From positions 44,961,135 to 45,025,134 of the forward strand of contig CM051517.1 in NCBI GenBank assembly GCA_028015205.1: a DNA stretch of 64,000 nucleotides, in the 5' to 3' direction. The notes under the pieces were generated by a model. That model saw only the letters and a list, made by a program, of their open reading frames with translations, made no database searches and was not told where the DNA came from. This stretch comes from Mytilisepta virgata. Lineage: Eukaryota > Mollusca > Bivalvia > Mytilida > Mytilidae. How positions within the stretch are numbered: the first letter of the stretch is position 1; each line of letters opens with the position of its first letter. The translations under genes and the position numbers were made by a program. Positions 1-12,642 of this stretch are shown here, piece after piece.

Positions 1-166
1 TAATTTGTCAGACGACAACGGCAGCATCCAGTTGGGAGCGTTTTACCTCCCAATCCGAGGTGGATTAACAACATATATATTAGACAACAGCTATGCGAAA
101 AAGACCAAAAAATGTATTAGACATCACTAAATTTTATTTCGGAATAATAAAACACTTATTAACTGC

Positions 167-270
167 ATATTCGGGGAATAGTAAGTTTATTGTCCCCTCG
201 TTACCCACTATTGCCACTTGGGGCAATAGTTGGTATCTCGGGGACAATAAACTGACTATTCCCCTCATAT
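167..270. repeat. Perfect-hairpin palindrome (MITE-like)
   Basis: Two arms of about 48 bases are inverted around a 6-base centre (ACTTGG, 216-221). The left arm runs GGGGAATAGT, then AGTTTATTGTCCCC, then ACTATTGCC. The right arm is its reverse complement with few mismatches. A related half-palindrome lies at 38268-38328, so this is probably a small non-autonomous element and not a local accident. No target duplication or protein was seen. Confidence 0.65.
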
Positions 271-1467
271 CCAGTCAATAACTATATAATATGTATGTTT
301 CTTAACATCAGTTGAGTTTCTTGATGACGTTAAATTTCTTTACATTTACATTTCCATGGGGAATATAATGTTCTCTCATGTACATGCAGGTGTTATAATT
401 AAAAAGTCAGAAAGACCGCAGTATTCGTGAAAGGCTATATAAACCTAATTATGGTCACAGAGTTTTAGCAGAAATCATCATAAAGCACTATTAATTACAA
501 TTTTACTTCATTTATAAGGTTTACAAAGAATTGCAGCAAATTTGATGAATTTAAAAGTCATATTTTACGCTTCATTCTTTCATCCTTTGATGATTATTTT
601 CAACGTTTTAATTAGTAAATTATTTGACATGAAAAATCTTTGAAATCATCGTATCGTTAAGTGGGAAAAGTTTAATTTAATACATCGATAGAGCAGATGA
701 TTTAGATGTAGTTCAACTGATAGTGCGATCGGAAATTGGTCGTAAACGCCCTGTCAATATTTCAAAGAAAACATATTCAAGCAGTACAATTCACTTCTCT
801 TTAGTTTCCACCAATTAGTTTCTGATTGGCGTTGTCAATCGCCAATTTAGATTTAATAATTTCATGCTCATGTGTAAATCGAGTTTTATTTTTTTCCCCA
901 ACAAACTTGATGTTTTGACAATTATTTGATACTGAACTGATACTTGAAAGAAATTAATGCTCCCTTGGATAGAGGTATAATGAAGTGTAAACGTCTTCAC
1001 TTTGACGCCGGGTTATGATTTAACACTTATAGAAAATTGGACTGTAGAGAAATAATATTTTTCACATATGATGTTTTCTTATTAAATAATATTTTATTGT
1101 ATTCATTATTGATAGATAATACGTATTAATGAACAATTTACTAATCATTCATGGTACTAATATTTGAATCGCAAACTTATATCATCCCAATGACTGTATC
1201 ATAATTGTTATTTTTCTTATATTTGTTATTATTATTAGGTAATCTATCTATGATGGTTGTAAAACAGGCAATGATAAGCTAAAATAACTTAATCTCATAC
1301 AATTCTTTCTGTGTCAGTGTCTTCCTATTTGTATTGATAAAACGTATTACAAAATACCAAAATAAAACATCACTTGAATTATTGACAACATGACACCACA
1401 TGTTACATGTACATTTCGTAAATTCCGAGTTTAAAGAAATATTACTGTTGTAATCTGTGAATAATAA
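271..1467. other. AT-rich stretch, nothing recognised
   Basis: Only short chance open frames, with no repeat family, RNA gene or domain that I can name on either strand. Confidence 0.6.
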
Positions 1468-1672
1468 GACATATCACCCCACTCGGACACATTATACTGA
1501 CTCCAAGCCGACCAGTAGATCTTTGCTCTTACTCCTAGATGCCACATGCTTGGCAGAGAAGCAGCAAATACCAAGTTTTATATCTTTGGTTTGACCCGAC
1601 CCTTGATCGAACCCGCGACCTTCCGCCTTCGAGGTGAGCACTCTTCCACGAGACCACCGACGCAGTTCACCT
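1468..1672 (-). mobile_element. tRNA-derived SINE, family S1, 3'-truncated copy
   Basis: Read on the minus strand it starts with a tRNA-like head. A box A-like GTGGTCTCGTGG is followed by the box B GGTTCGATC. Next come GGGTCAAACCAAAG, AGAGCAAAGATCTACTGG and GTGTCCGAGTGGGGTGATAT. The same blocks occur in the same order at 23343-23669 on the plus strand, with a short insertion here (CTGCTTCTCTGCC region). The copy stops after the GGTGATATGTC block and lacks the GGACGTTAAACAACAA tail of its partner. It is not a working tRNA because no acceptor stem forms. Confidence 0.8.
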
Positions 1673-1869
1673 CACTACAACTTTAAGACTACCTCACCAT
1701 AGGTTAAGTAGAATTTGCTATATATCGATCATGTGAAGGACATAATCTAAAGTTGTACATGTATCAACAAATAACAGGCAAAATAAGTTGACAAATATCG
1801 GTATACACATGTATACACCAGTATACATGTATATGCCATATTTATACAACTTGGTAACCTAACAAATAT

Positions 1870-1969
1870 CACCAAGAGTAACATGGATAAACAGAAAACA
1901 CCAAGAGTAACATAGATAACAGAAAACACCAAGAGTAACATAGATAAACAGAAAACAATATTACCAAGA
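1870..1969. repeat. Short tandem array, about 28-29 bp x3
   Basis: Three consecutive units begin CACCAAGAGTAACAT at 1870, 1899 and 1927, followed by a degenerate TTACCAAGAT. The array sits directly beside, and probably inside, the retroelement 3' region at 1960-2112. Confidence 0.75.
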
Positions 1970-2112
1970 TATAACCTAAATTAGTAAACACATTAGTAAA
2001 TCAATATAGCAAAAGAACTAAGGCACTAGAAATTCCAACTTCCACAAAAACTAGGAGTGACACCAGAGAGGATAAGCATGTACTGCTCCGTTAATGGCAT
2101 CTGTCACGATTG
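1960..2112 (-). mobile_element. Detached 3' region of the RT element (family P)
   Basis: Read on the minus strand it contains CATTAACGGAGCAG, TACATGCTTATCC, GGTGTCACTCCTAG and TTTTTGTGGAAGTT. The same order of blocks follows the stop codon of the broken RT gene at 49258-49440 and of the RT tail at 31797. No coding part remains here, so it is a 5'-truncated or decayed copy. Confidence 0.6.
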
Positions 2113-2250
2113 CGAGTGGAAAAATCCGGTAAAGTAAAAAAATGTATTAAAACTTCAAAGAGGCGTTATTTAAAATAAAACGTTATATCAAAAGCTAGTC
2201 TCATGATTGAGATAGAAACGTCGCATTGGTCAGCAAATAGTGTCGGCTTT

Positions 2251-2468
2251 TGTAAAATATTTGGAGTGATGATGATATTCATGTATAAAAAAAAGACTGA
2301 GCATAATTCTGTTGTGTTGTGTCCGCATATACATGCAGTGCGTTCTTTTTTTAACTTTCAAAAACCTTACTACATGTATACATGTATGCGAACATACCAC
2401 AACAGAATTATGCTCAGTCTTTTTTTTTTTTCATACATGTATATCATCATCACTCCAAATATTTTACA
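2251..2468. repeat. 218-bp near-perfect hairpin
   Basis: The left arm (2251 to about 2337) starts TGTAAAATATTTGGAGTGAT and contains GACTGAGCATAATTCTG. The right arm (about 2373-2468) is its reverse complement, with small length differences in an A/T run and an added TACATGTA-type insertion near the loop. The loop is about 36 bases. An apparent 198-codon frame starting at 2203 runs through it and is almost certainly an artefact. It could be a MITE or a transcribed long-hairpin RNA precursor. No homologous second copy was seen in the window. Confidence 0.75.
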
Positions 2469-4415
2469 TTTAATACAGATGAAATTCCTGGAAGACATCC
2501 TTCCTAGATTATTGAAAGCTGCCATTTGCATCTTGCAGTGCAAAATGCATAATAGTATGAACTGGATATACATGTACATCTATCGGGCTCAAACCCTCGG
2601 GGGAATGTATGTAATTGACTTTAAAAAAAAATTTGTAATAGAAAATGTATTAAAACATACGAAAATCATAAAAAAAATTGTTACTAGATTGCATATTACA
2701 TATATTGTTCATTTTCTCCGAGACACAGATGAAACGGATCGATTTATTCAATTTATCAATGAAAAATCAAAGGAAAAGAAAAAATGTCTTACCTGTTAAA
2801 GTGTTCGTTAAGTTCTGTTCAAAGATACCTTTGTAAGTTATCAAACAGGTGGATTATAAATGTTCTATGAAAGTCTCATTAATTTTCAAATCATCCCTTC
2901 ATCATAGACAAACCTGAAATATATAACAACAGTACATCATGTTGGATAACACGAGAGTTGATAACAAGATATGTAAAACCACACTTCACATCAAATCAGT
3001 TTAGTGTTACCGACAATCACTAGTTTCTTCTTTAATTACAGTTCTTTGTAGTTGTAGAGTAAATAAGATTCTTTCATATATTAGTGTTTGGACAGTATAT
3101 TCAATGTCAATATTGTCGGAAAGATTCTGAGCAAGAAAGTATGGGAACAACCATTTGATTTGGGCTGAGGTGGAAGATTTGATTTTTTTCCGAGGCGACC
3201 ATCAGTCTGCGTTTGTTTGTGCTCTGCTCTTTTTTAATTTAAATTACACAACTGATATACAATCATGCCTTTTTTCAAACGATTTTTGGAGCCCGCCTTT
3301 TTTTTCAAATTGCTCCATTTACAATTTAGATGTGGTTAGAGTCTAAGATTGTATATTTTTGTAACATGCAAATCATATATAGATTAATATCAAATTAAGA
3401 AAGATTCCATCGTCACTCGCAAAACCAGATGTACTATGTTTATCTTTAATATAAGAGATATTTCACTATACTTAAGTAATAGTTTTATTTAGCGGATGTG
3501 GTCGAGCGTTCAACTGCTAGACGCCACAGTGTCTAAACGGTAGGAATCCAAGACCCACCATGGGGGAATAAAATTTGACAGAATACATCTAATTTTAATG
3601 AATTCGGGCTAGTGTTCATACGTATATATTATATTTTTGTATATGCATTTTAATTTTCTTACCAATAAAATTTTAAAATTACTATTCAAATAAAGTAGAA
3701 AATTGTAATTAAATTCAAATATCACGAGGCAGAAGAAACCTATGTTTATTTTACTTTAAAGGATTCACATGGAACTGATTCTAAAGACTAATTAAATAAA
3801 AAATGAAAGTGTATCGTACACAAATTAATTTCAAACAAAACTTTTAAGGAATCCAATTAACACAAAAACTAAAATAGTTCTCAGTGTTATTTCAGTTGTA
3901 AAGTGAAGTTTTTTTTATCTGACAGAATATACGGAATTCATCATGCAGAAAATAACAACGAAAATAAGAACATAAAGTTTTACGTCAGTATTTTGTGATG
4001 ACGATAGTTGCAAATGTAACCTAAATTTCAAAACAAATTATCGACAAAGAAAACAACCACCTTAACAGGTTAAAGAAAATAGACAGATACTACCAAGACG
4101 TTGAACTCTAATCGCGTCAGAAAAACAATGTATGGAATGAAGCAACTTAGCATGTGTTATTGTCAAAAGATGTATGCGATGTATTAGAGTTTACACACGG
4201 GTGTTTCAATTATTTCGTATGGCCCAGGATTACATGTATAATAACGTTACAGATTTATACACATGTAACGTGGTAAATATCTGTATTACAAACTTTAACA
4301 AATTATTTCAATAAGGAATCAATATAAAGTATTACCCCCAAAAACATGTACTTATTTTTATAGGGTTCGTTCCGGGAATTTTTATGGAAAATTATAATTA
4401 ATTGTTTTAATCATG
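2469..4415. other. AT-rich stretch with one weak tRNA-like patch
   Basis: Nothing is supported here except a weak tRNA-like patch at about 3490-3560: GTGGTCGAGCG resembles box A, followed by a degraded box B position. It may be a worn SINE head. No gene was seen. Confidence 0.5.
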
Positions 4416-4790
4416 TCAAAAAGGTCCGTCGTCGTCGTCGTTATTTTTTCACATTTTTATCAACTCCTCTGAAACCACTGAATCAATTTAAACCAAACTT
4501 AAGAGGAATGGTCCTTGGATGGTCCCCTCTAAAATGTATGTTTGGTTTTCCGGGGCGTCATCCAATATGGTTGCCATGGTTGGAAATAGTTTAACCTTGA
4601 ACCCTATGCGAATTTTAACATTTTCGTTATCTTCTCTGAGACTATTAGGCCAATTTGAACCAAACTTTGGTGGAATGGTCCTTGGGTGGCCCCTTTTAAA
4701 ATTTGTGTTCGGTTTCCCCGAAAGCCATCCAACATGGTCGCCATGGCTGGACTTACTTTAACATTGAGCCTTGTGCTGTTTGGTTAATGA
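4416..4790 (-). mobile_element. Dispersed repeat family D (ACTAGAGGC type), minus copy
   Basis: It begins with a GTCCGTCGTCGTCG tract, then CTCTGAAACCACTG, AATTTAAACCAAACTT and TGGTTGCCATGG. The order is the reverse complement of the terminal part of the plus-strand copy at 7005-8040 (TTTGGTCCAGATTGGCCCAGTGG, split as TTTGGTCC and GGCCCAGTGGTTTCAGAGG, then GACGACGGACGACG). It holds two internal units about 165 bp apart: CTCTGAAACCACTG at about 4468 and CTCTGAGACTATTAGG at about 4633. I recognise the family as common in bivalve genomes. It has no coding capacity. Confidence 0.65.
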
Positions 4791-7004
4791 TTAAATATTT
4801 TCATAATCAGACGATATCTTCTTATAAAAATCCGTTTCACTAGAAGTGGTGTGTAAAAAATCCATCGCAACATTTATCAACATGCCGGTGACAAAAAGGG
4901 TTATTTATCAAAACGTGATTGGCATATCATATCCTAAATAACACATTTTCAAAAAATATCTCAGAAGACACATATACAATTAATTTGCGCCAGTAAAACG
5001 ATCATTTTATTCCACAAATTCAAGTTTTCCCAACCTTTATCTCTTAATTAAATTAAATTTCTTCGTTCATCATTTTCCAGATTTTGATTAATCGGCATAT
5101 AAGATATTAATAAAAAAACTTTTATGACTGAATTCTGATTATTAGTTGAACACAGACGTCAGATAATTTGACGGTAACATTTCTGAAAAATCTGCTGAGG
5201 AGAAAACTTATACAACACTGGTAATGAGAGGATGGTGCACGTTTGGTCAGTATAATAAGTTTTGATAAGAATTTCATCATAAACTTGATTTTTTTCTATT
5301 ATTTTGGCAACTTGGATCTTAATTTATACCAGATGGATATGTTCTAGCAGAGGCTTGATGTAGTAAATCAAAACTCAATGAATAATTATTCATAATCATC
5401 GTGACTTTTCTTCAATTTATTTGTATGGAGATCATTTGTATTACGCAATAAACTATTAACCGTATTTAAAATAGTTAAATTAATAAATATTTATATTATT
5501 TTCCAAAATCATTCATTAATTGTTATGCAATGTACAAGTTTTATTTCAAGCCTTTCTCTAAATATTTTTCACAAAGCCTGTTGCATGGCACCACTGCATG
5601 TCTAGGTTATATATACATGTAGCTAGGCCTTCTTATGTGGGCATATAAAATCGTTAAAGTAAACATACATAAAATTCATTTTGGCATCAATACTGTTCCA
5701 GAAGATGAAGGTCAAAAGAGAATGTTCCGTAGCACATGTACACGTAACACGCAAGCAATAGTCCCAGAAAGAGTACCACTATAGTCAGTTCATAAAACAG
5801 ACATCCATGATGGCGAGAATAATTTCTGAAATGGTATACTAGTATACTTGAATTCTGACTATGGATTCATTATGAATTATGTTTGTACATGTAGAAACCT
5901 TTATACCAAGTTGTTGAAATATTTCTATCAATATACCTAAGACTATTGTAGACATTTCTCATTGATCCATCTTGAGTATTAAAAAAAGATCTCCACGCTT
6001 GATCTTTGTTTTCATGTCGTGTATTGGAGATCTAACAACATCGCAATGAAGATTTTGATGACTGGAAACATAAGAATGACACTAAACATAGTGTCACAGT
6101 CGAAGTCAAAAGTTATGAAAACACACTCCAAAACCATATCAACGAACGCTAAATGAACCATTAACCTTATCCTGGAAATACATGTAGCTAACTGAAAACG
6201 ATGCATTAAAATTATATCTTTTTCTTCTATTTCCTGAATCTCCTTGTTTGAATGTCGCTTATCAAATCATTCATGTAGCAAGCACCAACCTTAAAATTTC
6301 ACACCTCTCTGAAAAGGGATGGGGGGGGGGGGGGGTGAGGGAGGGGAATGAGGGGTAGAATGTACATTTACTTATCTAAATGTTATATCATTCAATAATA
6401 ATTTATGTGAGTAACCAAACAAAGGGTTTCGGTTAAAGGTTGAAAATGGCGAGTTCCATGAACGATAGCTTTTTGTATATATATCCGAAATTTGGCACCA
6501 GTCAGTTAAGGAAGAGCAAAGAACAGTTCTAGAATATGTTACATAAAACACATTGCCTATCCGTTTTAGTGACCGGATATGGAAATACAAAGTGTTTTTT
6601 ATATACCTTAACTCGCTCTAGCAGCATAGTTTAGATAAAATATAGCGAGACAGATCGATTGGCTAATTACTGGCTGAAATATTTGGTAAACAGCTCGCTG
6701 ATTTGTTGATGCATTCATGCTGTCCCTTTTTATCATTTATTAATATTTTACTAGTATGTACACTAGTACGATAAACTTGTATGTGGAATATTTACTCCTC
6801 AAACAAAGATTTAAATTTACAACAGGAAAATGGAAATTATCTTGTTTGACACGTGATTTAAAGAACAGTATTTCAGAATTATGAAACCACAAAACACATT
6901 AGATATCCACAGTATTGCCTAATGGTGAAGACATTAAACCGAAATAATAAATTCTATTTTTCTAAGGCAAATTCAAATACCAGAAACTGTAAGCTATTTA
7001 AACC
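4791..7004. other. AT-rich stretch with a G-rich tract
   Basis: No gene or named repeat. A G-rich tract lies at about 6314-6358 and contains an uninterrupted run of 15 G (6321-6335), which could form a G-quadruplex on the plus strand. Confidence 0.55.
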
Positions 7005-8040
7005 AAACTAGAGGCACCCAAGAGCCGGTATCACTCACCTGTATTCAATTTGCCAATCAACTATCCTGAAACTGAAAGGCTACTTGGTTGGCGATTGAGA
7101 TCAATGGGCATTTTTTTTTTATATTTGATCATATACATGTAAATTTCATTGCTGTCAAGATTTGTTTAAACTGAAATCTTGTTTGACAGCGCGGGTCACC
7201 AGATAGAATTTTGAAGGAGGACCATTGCTGCCAACCCTGGTTCCAATTGATAAAGCCGCTTTAGACCAGAACTGGCGGCCAACTGGTTTGAGAGTTTGGG
7301 CCATCGGACGTATTTCTGAAAGAGGACCATAGAAAGACCATTTCTACCAAGTCCGGTTCCAAATGGGCAATTGGTTTCAGACAAGGGGATTTTTAAATAC
7401 ATTTTCCTAAAGGGTCATATGTTAAGCTAAGTTCTGCTGAGGGGGTTATTTTGGTGGACAATCCGGGTCATCTAACACAAATGTCATCTAAGGATCTTTG
7501 CTGCCAAATTTCGTTCCAAATTTCTAATAGTTTTAGATAAAAAGATTTTTAAATGCATTTTCCAGTAGAATTCTATGTTAAACTAAGTTCGGCTGTGGTG
7601 GCGAGTAGCAATGTTCATAAAAGATTTTAAGACTAAAATTACTCTTAAGTCATACAGATTATAGTATAACTTACGAGTGATTTTACTCTTAAGATAGTTT
7701 GTAAAAATGGCAAAAGCCTGGTTGACAGTCCAGGTCACCGGACACAATTCTGAAAGAGGACCTAATCATCATTGCTGCCAATTTTTGTTTCATCTGGCCA
7801 TATAGTTCAATAGAAGAAGATTTTTAAAATTCACCCCCTTTTTATTTTTAGTAATAGAAGCCATGTTGGTTTGACGTCGTGGGTGTCGGACACAGTTTTA
7901 GGATGGGGTTTAACCAAAGTTTGGTCCAGATTGGCCCAGTGGTTTCAGAGGAGAAGATCTTTAAAGGAAGTTTTATGACGACGGACGACGACGACGAACA
8001 ATGTACATAAAATATACGCAAAGTAATGGTCCAAGTGACA
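7005..8040 (+). mobile_element. Dispersed repeat family D, longest copy
   Basis: It starts AAACTAGAGGCACCCAAGAG and then TATCACTCACCTG. It runs through several related blocks that each contain CCATTGCTGCCAA, TTCCAA and a following GATTTTTAAA, and ends in CCCAGTGGTTTCAGAGG plus GACGACGGACGACGACGACG. GGTCACCGGACACA at about 7733 is a family landmark. The usual terminal hairpin after the GACG tract is missing, so the copy is worn. Related copies lie at 4416-4790 (minus) and 29359-30050 (plus). There is no open frame, and the mechanism of spread is not evident from the sequence. Confidence 0.7.
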
Positions 8041-9470
8041 TAAACAACGGACCGGGACTTGGAACGAAGGAGCTAAGCTCAAGTGTTTTTTTGCTATACC
8101 CCAAAAGTAAATCTGTACTTCGAAACACTGGCAACTGAGCTGCTATTATCCTAGAGGACTTGAGTGAGTCTATCAGCAGAGATACAATGTATCCTCTCAG
8201 TGATACCAAAATAAATATACCAATAAACAATTTAATTATGAAATTATTTTATCACCACATTTTTGTGCGTGTCTAAATGTCGACAGGAGGAGTCTTATTG
8301 AAAATGCCAACTATTTATAATTAATACTTTCTTTAATAAGAAAGTGATAAACATTCGAAGATACCGATTCTGATATCAATAAATGTTCCTTTGTTTTGTG
8401 GAGTTCTCATTAATTGTAAAACCATCTTATAGACTCTATAGAGAATCCTAAATATAACACAACAGTACACCTTGTAGGTTAACACTCTCTACAATATTAT
8501 TAACACTATCTAGATAAAAGCTACACATAAACAGAATATTTAATGTCGCAATATGTTGCTGTCATCAATGGTGACTGATTTTTTATTTGTATGATTATTT
8601 CCTGTCTTATTTAACCCTATTAATCATAGCTTATCTTAATTAAGAAAAGAAACAAAATCAAACATTGTTTCATTCTTTCAAATCTGGCCAAAGAAACTTG
8701 TAAGTTGTCACCTTAGACCCTGAAAAGTTGACCAAGAAACGAATTACAAAATACAGTGTCCAGAAAATAGATCATTTTTTTATGATTGAGCATTCTGAAA
8801 TAAGATCCAAATAATAACTGCATTAAAAAATAAAGCAAGATTGTGTGTAATTAACACACAAACACACATACCATTTCTTAAAACACAGGCTACTTTGAGT
8901 ACAATTGCTGCCTACAACGACAGTCGTCCAAAAACGTTTACCTCACAATAAGACAACCAATGCGTAACTGCATAGCGGAAACTTTGTTTTCACACATTCC
9001 GTGTTAGTATTGCTGCGGTTTCTGGTTTTCTATTCGCCATGTTTGCAATTTTAACATTCTACACAGGTACAAACAACATGTAGTACATATTTATTTGCTA
9101 TTTATAGACAGATTTATCAAGGAACTACAGATATACATGTATTACAAATGTTCTTGTCAAACAGATTGATTTAAAATCATGTATTGCACAATGTATACAA
9201 GATTTAGAGGAACATGAACTGTCACCGAGAGCGGATATTGGATATCAAAGAACAAATTCAAGGCTTTCCTGAAAGATACCACGACACTCTTTGAACTCAA
9301 TCCGACATCGTACTGACATGTTAACACACAACACACAAATATTCATTTTTTTCCCAAAATTGCACATTTTTAAAATTTTCGACATTCGAGGTTTACATGT
9401 CTAGTCTATTTAAAGAAAGCGAATTTTTGCGCGTAATCTAGGGAGAACCTGACGCCATAACAAGTGTGAA
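8041..9470. other. AT-rich stretch, nothing recognised
   Basis: No frames, RNA genes or repeats that I can support. Confidence 0.55.
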
Positions 9471-9605
9471 TCAGGGGCCCGTTTCACAAACCTTCGTACG
9501 ACTACGACTAGTCGTAAGTGTGATCTGATTTCCGGTTTTCAATATATTGACGTCATGGAACCAGTCTCGTTCTTAGTTGTACGAATATGTGAAACGGATC
9601 TCTGA
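9471..9605. mobile_element. Short MITE with 17-bp terminal inverted repeats
   Basis: It starts TCAGGGGCCCGTTTCAC, and the reverse complement of its end reads TCAGAGATCCGTTTCAC, giving a 135-bp element. Inside are a self-complementary ACTACGACTAGTCGTA and the pair TTCGTAC / GTACGAA. It has no coding sequence. No clean target duplication is visible, so the superfamily is undetermined. Confidence 0.7.
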
Positions 9606-10054
9606 ACACAATACAAACTTCATAAAGACAAGGGAAAAATATTAGATACCCTTTGTCCACTGAATAGGCTAGTTGCACGATAAAAAGGAAACATATTGTA
9701 ATTTCTTATGTTTAGTATTGTTAGCATTTTTGTTTAAGATGCAATGTAAGATTTAGTCACGTTTAATATATAGTAACAAAATAATGAGATAAATACATAT
9801 GCCAAAATTTAATTTAAATAATTGTTTTATGGTATCTTTGACAAAATGCCAAGAAAAAGATTTCAACCATTCCCTACCATCTTTCAAGTGACTAAAATAG
9901 ATAGTATATGATACTTATTTGATTTACAAGATGTAAACATTTCGTGGATGAACGTCCCATTGGTTGTGCTCAGGGCCTAAAATGTTGAAAGCTGAAGTAA
10001 TAAGTTAAAAACATTGACAAGCGAATTCAAATGCAGCAATGGCCAAAAAAGGTA

Positions 10055-10252
10055 AAATAGAGAATGGAAACAGGGAATGTGTCAAAGAGACAACAACCCG
10101 ACCAAAGAGCAGAAAACAGCTCGAGGCCACCAATGGGTCTTCAACGCAGCGAGAAAATCCCGGACCCGGAGCCGGGCTTCAGCTGGCCCCTAAACAATAA
10201 TGTATACTAAGTCAGCAAAATGGACGGCACACTGAACTCCGAAACATAAAAA
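10055..10252 (-). mobile_element. Dispersed repeat family N, 3' fragment
   Basis: About 200 bp that read on the plus strand as GAGAATGGAAACAGGG, GAGACAACAACCCGACC, GGGTCTTCAACGCAGCG, CTGGCCCCTAAACAATAATG and GGACGGCACACTGAACTCC. A second copy in the same orientation lies at 57201-57402, and a much longer copy in the opposite orientation at 63270-63822. The strand is assigned by that longest copy. I recognise the family as very abundant in mussel DNA. No protein is encoded here. Confidence 0.8.
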
Positions 10253-11648
10253 TGAACCTTAAGTCTAATGACAGAGCCATGCACAGAAAAGCTTTCAATT
10301 TGACCCCAAATATGCTATCAATTGTTTCAATTTTGCCATGTTGGGACTACATTGTTCCAAAAGAATCATTGAGTGTCCTTGAAAACAAGTCGAGCATGAA
10401 CATATAAGTATATATAAAAATATAAAATATGTGAACCATTGACTTTTCGTGAATAATTTAAAAAGCATCAAAGTAATATTCAGAAAACATTTTCAGTTGT
10501 TACATTACCAAAATTACCTAAAATATAACTGCTATTAATTTCTATTACGATATGTTATTTTGTCCTCATAGGTATTTTAACGGTATATGATTCAGGTGTG
10601 AAATGGAATTAAATTTTAACTTCAGCACATCAATATTTCTAAAATAATCTTCTCTCACTTAAAAGTATTGCCATTAAGTCTACATGTATGTTTATTGTTA
10701 ATGCAAAAATTGTTGTTTGGTTTCAATATATTTGAAAATTGAAATGTTTGATCGTTATGAAATCGACACAGGCATATCCGTTATCGCAGAGTCGGCCAAA
10801 TGTAAAACGCTGAATGAACAAATATATACGGGAAATCAACATATGAAATACTATTATATAATACAAAAATCAATTAAATATTGTAATAACAAAGGAACAA
10901 GATCAAAATAGGAAATTTTCCGCAGCAAAACCTTTTAGATTACAATAAGCGAGGGTATACACGTACAGATAAATGCACAAATAATTTATCAAAAATAAAT
11001 CTCCTTGTCTACTCATTGTAAGTCTATTTTGTCATTTTGCAAATCGCAGTTTAGACAATTCAAAAAAATTAAATTTTACGGGTTCCTCACCAACCACCTT
11101 ACACGTAACTACCGTAGTCAAGATATTATAATTTCCTGCGGTTTGCATATGTGATTTGCTATATTTTTATCGGGTTTTCCTACAGAAAAATCCTGTAATT
11201 ATTTTTGCGATGCAAGGTTTTTGTTCCAAACAGCGATGGAGGAAAATCCTGTTTTCTGTAAATTTAATAGCTCATTTCTTGCATGTTTATTGAAATACTT
11301 TGTTATGCAAGTTCTTTAATCTAAAATCCGTTAAAGTTGTACCCTTTTTTGCTTTTCCTATTTACTTTTGCTAATGAGAATCATTTTTACAATTTAATTA
11401 TACTTAAAAGGACGGCAAATGTCTTTTTTGTAATGAACTGTTACCAATACAAACAATGTGAATATATCATTATTCAATTTGTAATGTGGAACTCAACAAA
11501 TATCAGTCTGGAAAAGTACCATCGATATGCTTAACGGGATAAGTAAGAATTAATCACTTAATTCCGAGATCTGGCTCTGGAAGTGGAAGGGCTGTAGAAA
11601 ATCCACTGAAAGTCTTTTTAATTAGTAATATTAATATGATACATGTAG
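10253..11648. other. AT-rich stretch upstream of the LINE fragment
   Basis: No endonuclease or RT domain of the downstream LINE could be traced here on either strand, which supports 5' truncation of that element. Nothing else was recognised. Confidence 0.5.
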
Positions 11649-12128
11649 TTTGGAACATACTACCTCCAGATCTTTACTGATGGCTCTAAGGACCAAAATA
11701 ATGAAGCATGTGGTTGTGCATTTGTATGTCAAAGTCTTAATGTTTCAAGAAGTGCCCGCCTACCAAAATACGTTTCAATTTTCATTTGTGAACTGTATGC
11801 AATTTATATGTGCTTAACGTGGTTGCTGGAAAACCACTCTAGTAATGTAGTTATATTTGTAGACTCCTTGTCGGCACTTCAGGTCCTGCAGTGCCCCCTA
11901 TTTAAAATAAAGAATTGTATTATTTACGATATCTATAAGTTAAACACCAGACTACTAAAATCTGGATGTAACATAACCTTTGAATGGATCCCAAGTCATG
12001 TTGGGGTAACTGGCAATGAATTAGCGGATAAAAATGCAAAGAACTCTTTACTTCATACCGTTATTACACCAATTTGTATGTTTAAGTCTTCCAAATGTTT
12101 CGGTTTTAATGCTGCTGATGAGAGGTAA
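11649..12128 (+). pseudogene. LINE RNase H domain, broken
   Basis: The frame is open from just after a TAG at 11646 to a TAA at 12126-12128, about 159 codons. An ATG occurs only at 11808, inside the domain, so this is not a true start. Visible RNase H landmarks: IFTDGSKD (first catalytic Asp, about 11679), CELYAI (Glu, about 11785), FVDSLSAL (second Asp, about 11855) and EWIPSHVGVTGNELADKNAK (His then final Asp, about 11980-12040). All four acidic positions and the His are present. The domain degrades the RNA strand of the RNA-DNA hybrid during retrotransposition. It is separated from its RT and ends in a premature stop before the knuckle domain, so it cannot act as part of a whole polyprotein. 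Confidence 0.85.
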
Positions 12129-12183
12129 CTCCTTGAAATGCGTCGTATACAGCATATTATAAATTTACCATATCTAATATTAG

Positions 12184-12642
12184 TATCTTTGGATTGTTAT
12201 TTTTAAGGATGATATAAAAGCCTTCTCTAAGAATGCCGTGAAAAAATTATGGCAAATCAGTTGGAATACCAACCACAGTAAACATTTATATGCAATAAGG
12301 CCTTATGTTGATTTTTCAGTTAAAATTCCAAACTTATGTAGAAATCAAGAAAAATTACTCTACAAGTTGAGAACAGGTTACATTGGTCTTAATAAACATT
12401 TGAATAAGATAGGCATAACTAGATCACCCCTATGCAGGGAATGCAATCAGGAAGAAACCGTTGAACATTTCATTCTTTGTTGCAAGAAATATGATAATTT
12501 CAGAGGTAATATGATTGCAGAACTGAACAAAAGAAACATACACGACTTCTCAATCAAAAATATCTTGCAAGGCTACAACTTCCAACCAATCTTCAACTAT
12601 GTACTGGCCACAAAGCGACTTGTGTGGCACGGAGCTTCTTAA
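12184..12642 (+). pseudogene. LINE C-terminal zinc-knuckle domain, broken
   Basis: This frame is shifted relative to the RNase H frame and opens after a TAG at 12181-12183. It reads DDIKAFSKNA, then KKLWQISWN, KLRTGYIGLNKHLNKIGI, then CRECNQEETVEHFILCC. The last is a C-x2-C-x8-H-x4-C type knuckle preceded by the RTGHIGLNKHL-like motif typical of RNase H-bearing LINEs. It ends at TAA 12640-12642 after WHGAS. The ATG-less start shows that it is the tail of a once-continuous polyprotein. It probably once bound element RNA. Confidence 0.85.

Noticed and set aside
2203..2799. 198-codon open frame as a gene
   Set aside because: Its first third is the hairpin at 2251-2468 read in one frame; composition is low-complexity and no domain is present.
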